Shown here: in pieces, positions 1 through 5,052 of the stretch | Layout: every line of letters starts with the position of its first letter | Numbering within the stretch: position 1 is the first letter of the stretch | NCBI GenBank assembly: GCA_964605185.1 | Contig: CAZSBF010000149.1 | Location: 1 to 6,862, forward strand | Direction: 5' to 3' | Length of the DNA stretch: 6,862 nt | DNA from: JACRIM01 sp964605185 | Lineage (GTDB): Bacteria > Planctomycetota > Phycisphaerae > UBA1845 > UTPLA1 | The notes under the pieces: generated by a model | Database searches by the model: none | Told to the model about the DNA's origin: nothing | The model's input: only the letters and a program-made list of their open reading frames with translations | Program-made: the position numbers and the translations under genes

Positions 1-89
1 ATCCAACATCACCGACGACGCCAAGAAAAAAACGCAGACTTTTTCAACAGCCCCTTTTTGTCCGATGATCGCACTGGGGGCAGCGCCAA

Positions 90-109
90 TGCGAAATCCC
101 AGTTTCGCA
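90..109. repeat. Perfect 7-bp inverted repeat with 6-nt loop
   Basis: TGCGAAA at 90-96 pairs with TTTCGCA at 103-109 around the loop TCCCAG. No T-tract follows on either strand (an A-run lies at 114-120 on the plus strand), so it does not look like an intrinsic terminator. It could be an operator-like site or chance; there is no neighbouring start codon to decide. Confidence 0.5.
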
Positions 110-120
110 AATGAAAAAAA

Positions 121-140
121 GGTGGGACGAGGTGGGACGA
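121..140. repeat. 10-bp tandem duplication (GGTGGGACGA x2)
   Basis: Two perfect adjacent copies of GGTGGGACGA lie at 121-130 and 131-140, directly after an A-run. The 10-bp unit is close to one helical turn. A second, unrelated 10-bp tandem pair lies 42 bp further on. Function unknown. Confidence 0.85.
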
Positions 141-162
141 ATGTCTTGAAAACAGCCGGCAC

Positions 163-182
163 TTGCTGGCGTTTGCTGGCGT
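163..182. repeat. 10-bp tandem duplication (TTGCTGGCGT x2)
   Basis: Two perfect adjacent copies of TTGCTGGCGT lie at 163-172 and 173-182. The unit length equals that of the repeat at 121-140, but the sequence is unrelated. The region does not appear to be coding. Function unknown. Confidence 0.85.
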
Positions 183-453
183 GGTTGGATCGATAGGGTC
201 GCAGGGGCCAAGGGTACTTGGGGCCGAGTGAAGGTAGATTTCGCTTCGCAACGGTGAGACCATGCGGGGGCGCGGACCATGCGAGGCCTCCTTTCGGGCG
301 GCTTGGCAATAGAGAACATTTACCTAACTAATCTAGCGCGCCGACCGGCAAAGGCAAGGCGTCTTTCGGATTACATTTTGAGGACGGCCAACTCCGGGCG
401 GGTCGGCAGAAATCCTAGGCGCGGGCCTCTGTGCCAGCCTTACGACGGCAAGA

Positions 454-473
454 GGCGGGCAGAAACGCCCGCC
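454..473 (-). terminator. Hairpin downstream of tryptophanase, possible terminator
   Basis: A perfect 7-bp GC-only stem pairs 454-460 (GGCGGGC) with 467-473 (GCCCGCC) around a 6-nt loop. It lies about 54 nt past the tnaA stop in the direction of that gene's transcription. The bases after the stem on the minus strand are TCTTGCC, a poor U-tract, so intrinsic termination is plausible but weak. It may instead stabilise the 3' end or assist Rho-dependent ending. Confidence 0.4.
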
Positions 474-526
474 CCACTAACGAACTATCGAGCTTTCAGC
501 GAATCCTTCCGGTGGAGTTACCCGGA

Positions 527-1891
527 TCAGATTTCTTCGAAACGCGCGGTGAAGTGGCGGAGGACCGGGGGCTGGTGGGTCATGCGGAGGCCGCAGAGAT
601 TCCCTTTTGACTCGGCGAGTTCGGCGGCGGCTTCGATGACGTAGTCGATGTGGCTTTGGGTGTAAACGCGGCGGGGCATGGCAAGGCGGACGAGTTCGAG
701 GCGCGGCTTGCCGGTGGCGGTCGGCGCGTTTCCGAACATGACGGAGCCGATCTCGACGCAGCGCACGCCGCCGATGCGATACAGCCCGCAGACGACGGCC
801 TGGCCGGGGAATTGGGCGGGCGGGATGTGCGGGCAGAGTGCGCCGGCATCGATGTAGATGGCGTGGCCGCCGGGCGGCTCGACGATGGGGATGCCGGCGG
901 CAATGAGTTTTTCACCGAGATATTCGACGCTGCGGATGCGATAGGCGAGGTAGTCGTCGTGGACGACCTCCTCGAAGCCCTGGGCCATGGCCTCCAGATC
1001 CCGGCCGGCGAGACCGCCGTAAGTGATGAAGCCTTCGGTGAGGATGAGGAGGTTGCTGGCGCGGTAGAGCATTTCTTCATCGCGAAGGAGGAGAAGGCCG
1101 CCGATGTTGACCATGCCGTCCTTTTTGGCGGAGATGGTGGAGCCGTCGGCGAGGTCGAACATTTCGCGGACGATCTCGCGGACGGTGCGGTCCTTCATTT
1201 CCGGCTCGCGCTGCTTGATGAGGAAAGCATTCTCTGCGAAGCGGCAGGCGTCGAGGAACAGGGGGAGCTTGTGTTTGTCGCAGACAGCGCGGACGGCGCG
1301 GAGATTGGCCATGCTGACGGGCTGGCCACCGCCGCTGTTGTTTGTCACCGTGACCATGACGAGGGGGATGCGGTCGCGGCCGACGTCGGCGATGAGCCTC
1401 TCGAGCGCGGCGACGTTCATGTTGCCCTTAAAGGGGTAGCGATTCTTCGGCTCGGCGGCTTCGGGGATGGGCAGGTCGACGGCTTTGGCGCCGGAGTGTT
1501 CGACGTTCGCACGCGTTGTATCGAAGTGGGCGTTGTTCGGGACGATCTTGTCGGGGCCGCCGACGAGTTCGAAGAGGATGCGTTCGCTGGCGCGGCCCTG
1601 GTGCGTGGGGAGGACGTGTTCGAAGCCGGTCAGCTCGGTGATGCGATCCTGAAATCGGTAGAAGCTGGTGGCGCCAGCGTAGGACTCGTCTCCGCGCATG
1701 ATGCCGGCCCACTGCTCGGCGGACATGGCGCCGGTGCCGCTGTCGGTGAGCAGATCGATGAGCACATCCTCGGCGCGGATGAGAAAGACGTTGAATCCTG
1801 CTTCGCGGAGGATTCGCTCGCGCTCCTCGCGGGTGGTCATGCGAATCGGTTCGATGGACTTGATGCGAAAAGGCTCGATGATGGTTTTCAC
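527..1891 (-). CDS. tnaA: Tryptophanase (tryptophan indole-lyase), PLP-dependent
   Basis: Cytoplasmic PLP enzyme that splits L-tryptophan into indole, pyruvate and ammonia. The 454-residue product matches the beta-eliminating lyase family end to end (E. coli TnaA 471, Citrobacter tyrosine phenol-lyase 456). Visible landmarks are LIDLLTDSGTGAMS (45-57), GDESYAG (67-73), PTHQGR (95-100), the PLP lysine in SAKKD (Lys257), YGGLAGRD (291-298) and RLAMPRRVY (402-410). Positions that separate the two activities favour tryptophanase: Asp124 after Phe123 (Thr in tyrosine phenol-lyase), VEIG at 379-382 (the lyase has Arg at 381) and His446 (Phe in the lyase). I chose GTG at 1891 because homologs begin close to the EPFRIKSIEP segment, and the in-frame extension to 2011 would run back through the terminator and promoter. 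No Shine-Dalgarno precedes it; see the promoter entry. No TnaC-like leader peptide space exists upstream. Bacteroides-type tryptophanases look closest from memory. Main doubt: substrate range is inferred, not shown. Confidence 0.93.
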   Translation of the reverse strand: MKTIIEPFRIKSIEPIRMTTREERERILREAGFNVFLIRAEDVLIDLLTDSGTGAMSAEQWAGIMRGDESYAGATSFYRFQDRITELTGFEHVLPTHQGRASERILFELVGGPDKIVPNNAHFDTTRANVEHSGAKAVDLPIPEAAEPKNRYPFKGNMNVAALERLIADVGRDRIPLVMVTVTNNSGGGQPVSMANLRAVRAVCDKHKLPLFLDACRFAENAFLIKQREPEMKDRTVREIVREMFDLADGSTISAKKDGMVNIGGLLLLRDEEMLYRASNLLILTEGFITYGGLAGRDLEAMAQGFEEVVHDDYLAYRIRSVEYLGEKLIAAGIPIVEPPGGHAIYIDAGALCPHIPPAQFPGQAVVCGLYRIGGVRCVEIGSVMFGNAPTATGKPRLELVRLAMPRRVYTQSHIDYVIEAAAELAESKGNLCGLRMTHQPPVLRHFTARFEEI

Positions 1892-1897
1892 GAGGGC

Positions 1898-1926
1898 ATC
1901 GTATTCGGAGTTTTTAGTCTTGACAA
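1898..1926 (-). promoter_or_regulatory. Sigma70-like promoter of tnaA, possibly leaderless
   Basis: On the minus strand TTGTCA (1926-1921) and TACGAT (1903-1898) are separated by 17 bp, close to the TTGACA/TATAAT consensus. The start would fall about 1891-1892, on or next to the GTG start codon. That agrees with the lack of a Shine-Dalgarno sequence. The promoter lies just downstream of the protease terminator, so tnaA is probably its own unit. This is pattern-based and assumes planctomycete housekeeping promoters resemble the E. coli consensus. Confidence 0.55.
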
Positions 1927-1954
1927 ACCGTGAAGGTGCATCGGCCGGTCCAAC

Positions 1955-1987
1955 AAAAAGGCCCCCGCGAGAGAACTCGCGGGGGCC
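1955..1987 (-). terminator. Rho-independent terminator of the metalloprotease gene
   Basis: A perfect 12-bp GC-rich stem pairs 1976-1987 with 1960-1971 around a 4-nt loop (1972-1975). On the minus strand it is followed immediately by TTTTT (1959-1955) and then GTTG. It begins 33 nt after the protease stop codon at 2021. On the plus strand no T-run follows the stem, so termination is one-directional. Confidence 0.92.
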
Positions 1988-2020
1988 ACGATGAAGCAAA
2001 CAGGAATCCAATCGTCCGTG

Positions 2021-2998
2021 TTACAGACCGCGGTATTGGAGTACGAGGCTGTCGGCGCGGGAGGCCTGGCCAGCCGTGAACAAAAACATACATGAATCGT
2101 CGGTGTAATCCATGAAATTTGTGATCGGGTCGTTCCCGGATTGCGAGCAGGTGTTGCGACCCGTCGGGCAACCGAAGGCGGCCGAGCGTTCGCGCGCGGT
2201 GTCGGTTACGTAGTCATTGTTCGCGCTGCAACCGCCCTGGAAGGTGTGGTACAGGCCGAGCCAGTGGCCGACTTCGTGCGTGGCGGTGTCGCCGAGGTTG
2301 TAGGGTGCGGCTGTTCCGCCGGGGACGCTGGAGTAGAGGATGACGACGCCGTCGTCTTTCGGATTGCCGGAATACCACCATGGGAATGTGGCCCAGCCGA
2401 GGATTCCGCCGCCGGGGCTGCACGAATAAATGTTGAGGGTTCGTGCATCACCCTGTCGAAGTGCGTTCTTGGCACCGGATTCGGCCGAGGAGCCGTCGCT
2501 CATGGTGTACCACGTTGTGTTGGTGGTGCGGGTGACGCCGGCCAGTACGAATCGAAACGGGGTGTTATTTCCGCCGGTGGCGCCGCTGAAGGCGTTGTTG
2601 AGGACGGTCATCTGTGAGTCGATCTGCGACTGCGGGATGTCGCCGTTGGAGGTGCCGGTTCCCTTCCGGATGACATGGAACCAGACGGAGATGGTTACCG
2701 TGCCGGGGGCACGAACGGCCTCAGGGTTGGGGCCGCCATCAGGATCCACCGCCGGACGGAATCGTTCGATCTGCTGCTGGATCACATTGGAGGTGATGTC
2801 ATCGGGTGTCGGCGTGCCGCATCGGCCGCCGGCGATGATGAAGGCTTCCTTGTTTGCATAGATGTTGCCTTCGATCACAAAGGGTTGATCCGCATCAGGG
2901 TTCTCGTCAACCAGTGCGGCTTTTTCATCTTCGGCGAACGTGGGAAGTTGGAAGGCCAAAAGAACCACACCGGACAGGCAGAATTGCCGCAGCCGCAT
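2021..2998 (-). CDS. Secreted M43-type (pappalysin/cytophagalysin-like) zinc metalloprotease
   Basis: Predicted extracytoplasmic zinc endopeptidase of 325 residues. An N-terminal signal peptide (MRLRQF, then hydrophobic LSGVVLLAF, cleavage likely after PTFA at 22) is followed by a pro-region-like segment to about 100. The catalytic domain has the extended zinc motif HEVGHWLGLYH (His241, Glu242, His245, His251) and a Met-turn in NFMDYTDDSCM (Met296). Cysteines at 192, 257, 277, 284 and 303 fit the disulfide-bonded C-terminal part of pappalysin-like enzymes. I chose ATG 2998 over upstream in-frame ATGs (3004, 3019, 3040) because AAGGAG sits 6 nt before it and the signal peptide is then of normal size. 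There is no C-terminal sorting, membrane or carbohydrate-binding domain. The gene has its own likely promoter and a strong terminator, so it is probably monocistronic. Substrate unknown; family members cleave diverse proteins. Confidence 0.94.
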   Translation of the reverse strand: MRLRQFCLSGVVLLAFQLPTFAEDEKAALVDENPDADQPFVIEGNIYANKEAFIIAGGRCGTPTPDDITSNVIQQQIERFRPAVDPDGGPNPEAVRAPGTVTISVWFHVIRKGTGTSNGDIPQSQIDSQMTVLNNAFSGATGGNNTPFRFVLAGVTRTTNTTWYTMSDGSSAESGAKNALRQGDARTLNIYSCSPGGGILGWATFPWWYSGNPKDDGVVILYSSVPGGTAAPYNLGDTATHEVGHWLGLYHTFQGGCSANNDYVTDTARERSAAFGCPTGRNTCSQSGNDPITNFMDYTDDSCMFLFTAGQASRADSLVLQYRGL

Positions 2999-3004
2999 AA
3001 GCAT

Positions 3005-3010
3005 CTCCTT
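3005..3010 (-). promoter_or_regulatory. Shine-Dalgarno AAGGAG of the metalloprotease
   Basis: AAGGAG on the minus strand, with 6 nt to the ATG at 2998. This site decides the start among four in-frame ATGs; the ATG at 3004 would touch the site directly and is excluded by spacing. Confidence 0.85.
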
Positions 3011-3103
3011 CGCATTCATGCGCACTTGGCGAGCCTGCACGGAAGTGTACCCATCGCTTACGCGGCGACCGGTCGGAAGGCTCGCCTGAGAACTGCAGGT
3101 GCG

Positions 3104-3133
3104 ATCTTACCGATAGCGAGATTCTGATTTCAA
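3104..3133 (-). promoter_or_regulatory. Possible sigma70-like promoter of the metalloprotease
   Basis: TTGAAA (3133-3128) and TAAGAT (3109-3104) on the minus strand are 18 bp apart. The -35 matches 5 of 6 consensus bases and the -10 only 4 of 6. Transcription would start near 3097, giving a leader of about 100 nt before the Shine-Dalgarno. Plausible but weak. Confidence 0.4.
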
Positions 3134-3152
3134 GGATGTTCCGGCATTTATG

Positions 3153-3190
3153 AAAAAAAGAAGTTGCGTCGCGACGAGGGCGAATCGCCC
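3153..3190 (-). terminator. Weak candidate terminator region after tag
   Basis: Downstream of the tag stop on the minus strand there is a small hairpin (GGGCG/CGCCC, 3190-3178), a palindrome CGTCGCGACG (3176-3167) and then a run of seven T (3159-3153). The stems are short and the first is 18 nt from the T-run, so this is not a canonical intrinsic terminator. It is the only candidate between tag and the protease. Confidence 0.25.
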
Positions 3191-3209
3191 AGTTCATTGT
3201 GCGATTGCA

Positions 3210-3746
3210 TCATGCACGGAAACAGCCGCGTTCGTGGGCGGCGTCGATCTTTCCGACGCCCATGAGGTAGCACTTGGTCGTTTCCGGCCCCATGAATTTG
3301 AAGGTTTTCTTGAAGAGCGGGTACAGGGCGGCGCAGTCTTTCGGGGATTTTGCCGGTAAAGCGTTAAACCACTTGAGATAGGTGCCGTAGGAATCGGCAA
3401 GGTTGAGGAAGACCTTCGCGTTGGACACGATGGCTTCCAGCTTGGCGCGGTTGCGGATGATGGCGGCGTCGGCGCAGAGTTTTTCAATTTCACGTTTACC
3501 GAACTTGGCGACGGTGACAGGATCGAAGCCTTTGAATCCCTCGCGGAATGCGTCGCGCTTGGTGAGCACGATTCGCCAGGAGAGGCCGCATTGGAAGACT
3601 TCCAGCGCCATGCGCTCGAGGTGGCCAGCGTCGGTGCGGATGGGCTTGCCCCATTCGTGATCGTGATAGGTGGCTTGGAGGGAATCCTTGGAGGCCCACT
3701 TGCAGCGGATCAGCCCGTCATTGGGATCGACGATTTTGGTTGCCAT
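3210..3746 (-). CDS. tag: DNA-3-methyladenine glycosylase I (Tag)
   Basis: Cytoplasmic base-excision repair enzyme that removes 3-methyladenine from alkylated DNA, leaving an abasic site. The 178-residue product aligns along its length with E. coli Tag (187 aa). The opening RCKWASKDSLQATYHDHEWG matches the family start. Zinc-site residues appear intact: Cys15, His28, His171 and Cys175, the last two in HERGC with the same spacing as E. coli His175/Cys179. Base-recognition residues Tyr27, Glu49 and Trp57 (in the GLSW motif) are also present. I chose ATG 3746; an in-frame ATG at 3782 would only add 12 residues without family support (MPARRVACTIPP). No Shine-Dalgarno precedes 3746, but TACGAT lies 7 nt upstream, suggesting a leaderless transcript. 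The gene is divergent from the cysteine desulfurase gene. I see no ada- or alkA-like neighbour. Confidence 0.93.
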   Translation of the reverse strand: MATKIVDPNDGLIRCKWASKDSLQATYHDHEWGKPIRTDAGHLERMALEVFQCGLSWRIVLTKRDAFREGFKGFDPVTVAKFGKREIEKLCADAAIIRNRAKLEAIVSNAKVFLNLADSYGTYLKWFNALPAKSPKDCAALYPLFKKTFKFMGPETTKCYLMGVGKIDAAHERGCFRA

Positions 3747-3753
3747 TGGGGGA

Positions 3754-3759
3754 ATCGTA
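3754..3759 (-). promoter_or_regulatory. Candidate -10 box (TACGAT) of tag
   Basis: TACGAT on the minus strand ends 7 nt before the tag ATG. The hexamer is identical to the tnaA -10 and sits at nearly the same distance from the start codon. No good -35 is visible at 16-18 bp (for example ATGCCG at 17 bp), so the call rests on the -10 and on the absence of a Shine-Dalgarno. Confidence 0.4.
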
Positions 3760-3806
3760 CACGCGACACGTCGAGCCGGCATCGTGCGGCGGCCGCGACG
3801 GGTGGA

Positions 3807-3812
3807 TACAAT
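3807..3812 (+). promoter_or_regulatory. Candidate -10 box (TACAAT) of the desulfurase gene
   Basis: TACAAT matches 5 of 6 bases of TATAAT and lies 20 nt before the ATG at 3833, leaving room for a short leader with the GGAG site at 3820-3823. No recognisable -35 is found at the usual distance in this GC-rich stretch, so confidence is low. Confidence 0.35.
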
Positions 3813-3819
3813 GATGGCT

Positions 3820-3823
3820 GGAG
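3820..3823 (+). promoter_or_regulatory. Shine-Dalgarno GGAG of the desulfurase gene
   Basis: GGAG lies 9 nt before the ATG at 3833 and supports that start. Confidence 0.65.
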
Positions 3824-3832
3824 AACGATTTC

Positions 3833-5008
3833 ATGCCAGAGCGACTGTACCTCGACAATGCCGCGACCAGCTTTCCAAAACCGCCGGAGGTGCTGGAGGC
3901 GATGCGGGCCTATGCCGAGGAACTTGGGGCATCGGCGGGACGCGGGGCCTATCGCGAAGCGGTGGATGCGGGCGTGATGGTCGCGGAATGCCGGCGGCGG
4001 CTGGCGCGACTGATCGGATGCGAACCGGCGAAAAACGTCGTGTTCGCACTTAATTGTTCGGAGGCGCTGAATCTCGCGATCAAGGGCGTGCTCCGCGATG
4101 GCGATCATGTCGTCACCACTGTGATGGACCACAATTCGGTGCTGCGGCCGTTGAACGCGCTGCAGGATCGAGGGCGGAATGAGGTCACGTTTGTTCCGGC
4201 GGACGCGGAGACGGGCGCCGTGCGGGCCGATGATGTGTTGGCCGCGATTCGGCCGCGTACGCGATTGGTGTGCATGACGCACGGCAGCAATGTGACCGGT
4301 ACGCTGCAACCGATTGACGAGGTCGCGGAGGAGTTGCGCCGACGGGAGATCTTCTTGCTCGTCGACAGTGCGCAAACTGTGGGCCATGTGCCGCTTGATG
4401 TGGCGCAGCAGTCCATTGATTTTCTCGCAATGCCGGGGCATAAGGGATTGATGGGGCCGCTGGGGACTGGTGCCTTGTACATTCGGCCGGGGTTGGAGAA
4501 TGTGGTCGAACCGCTGATTGAAGGCGGGACCGGGTCGGTCAGCGAACTGGCCACGCAGCCGGACTTCATGCCGGACCGGTTTGAGTCGGGCAGCCACAAT
4601 GCGATCGGGCTGGCGGGATTGGGGGCTGCGCTGGCTTGGATTGAGGAGCGCAGCGTGAAGAGTTTGCGCGCGCATGATCTGGCATTGTCGACGCGATTTC
4701 TTGAGAAGGCGGCGGAGATTGAGCCGCTGCGCGTCTTTGGGCCGCGTGATGCTGCGTCGCGCGTGGCGGTGTTCAGCGTGCGAATGGAGGGGCTGGAGCC
4801 GGCCGAGCTTTCAGCATTGCTGGAGACCGAATTCGCCATCCTCAGCCGATCGGGCCTGCACTGTGCGCCGCTGGCCCACCAAACGCTCGGCACCCACGAG
4901 ACCGGCGGCACGACGCGGCTGTCATTTGGGGCGTACAATACACTAGACGACGTGGACCGCTGCGTTCACGCGCTGGCACAGTTGGCCGGCGCGGGCGCAC
5001 GAGCCTGA
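3833..5008 (+). CDS. Cysteine desulfurase family protein (class V aminotransferase fold, NifS/EF2568-like)
   Basis: PLP enzyme of 391 residues expected to take sulfur from L-cysteine, giving alanine and an enzyme persulfide. Family landmarks in order: YLDNAATSFPKP (6-17), the PLP-stacking histidine in MDHNS (His100), Asp178 in VDSAQTVGH (178-185 with flanks), the PLP lysine in PGHKGLMGPLGTG (Lys204), and the catalytic cysteine in RSGLHCAPLAH (Cys344). The RSGLHCAPLAHQTLGT loop and the N-terminal wording fit the subfamily known as TIGR01977 (EF2568-like) better than IscS or SufS. The start is supported by GGAG 9 nt upstream and by the conserved N-terminus. No iscU, sufU, thiI or mnmA neighbour is present, so the sulfur acceptor cannot be named. 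The DUF4159 gene follows 44 bp later without a terminator, so co-transcription is possible. The specific role of this subfamily is poorly defined. Confidence 0.91.
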   Translation: MPERLYLDNAATSFPKPPEVLEAMRAYAEELGASAGRGAYREAVDAGVMVAECRRRLARLIGCEPAKNVVFALNCSEALNLAIKGVLRDGDHVVTTVMDHNSVLRPLNALQDRGRNEVTFVPADAETGAVRADDVLAAIRPRTRLVCMTHGSNVTGTLQPIDEVAEELRRREIFLLVDSAQTVGHVPLDVAQQSIDFLAMPGHKGLMGPLGTGALYIRPGLENVVEPLIEGGTGSVSELATQPDFMPDRFESGSHNAIGLAGLGAALAWIEERSVKSLRAHDLALSTRFLEKAAEIEPLRVFGPRDAASRVAVFSVRMEGLEPAELSALLETEFAILSRSGLHCAPLAHQTLGTHETGGTTRLSFGAYNTLDDVDRCVHALAQLAGAGARA

Positions 5009-5052
5009 GCGACTTTCGACCTGCCTGCGAGCTGCAATTGCCCGCCTCGCTG

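Larger units (their letters stand above)
1..526. other. Left intergenic region, no supportable gene
   Basis: I find no convincing gene here. Short open frames exist on both strands, but their conceptual products are low-complexity, rich in Arg, Pro and Ser, and match no family I recognise. The longest plus-strand frame (279-644) runs antisense into the end of the tryptophanase gene. The first ~110 bases are open in plus frame 1 (TGA at 112-114) and longer in frame 2 (TAG near 198), so the tail of a gene beginning left of the window cannot be excluded. Structured elements are a 7-bp inverted repeat (90-109), two 10-bp tandem duplications (121-140 and 163-182), a 9-bp direct repeat GACCATGCG (258-266 and 275-283) and a GC-rich hairpin (454-473). 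Confidence 0.6.

Noticed and set aside
90..109. Inverted repeat considered as a terminator
   Set aside because: There is no T-run after the stem on either strand and no gene end next to it.
9..263. Minus-strand open frame of 84 codons
   Set aside because: It has no family resemblance, its composition is atypical for a protein, and the frame runs through both 10-bp tandem repeats.
279..644. Plus-strand open frame of 121 codons at the end of the left intergenic region
   Set aside because: It overlaps the tnaA 3' end antisense, has no Shine-Dalgarno and gives a basic, motif-free product.
650..1933. Long plus-strand open frame (427 codons) opposite tnaA
   Set aside because: It is antisense to a gene with unmistakable full-length homology. 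The product is low-complexity, rich in Ala, Asp, Gly and Glu, as expected from the complement of GC-biased codons, and resembles no family.
1892..2011. Longer tnaA start at 2011 (40 extra residues)
   Set aside because: The extension is encoded by the protease terminator stem and the tnaA promoter, and homologs start next to the EPFRI segment.
3710..4675. Minus-strand open frame (321 codons) opposite the cysteine desulfurase and the tag start
   Set aside because: Arg/His/Gln-rich shadow of the desulfurase gene; it has no recognisable motif and conflicts with two well supported genes.
4105..4938. Minus-strand open frame of 277 codons opposite the desulfurase
   Set aside because: Ser/Arg/Pro-rich shadow without motifs.
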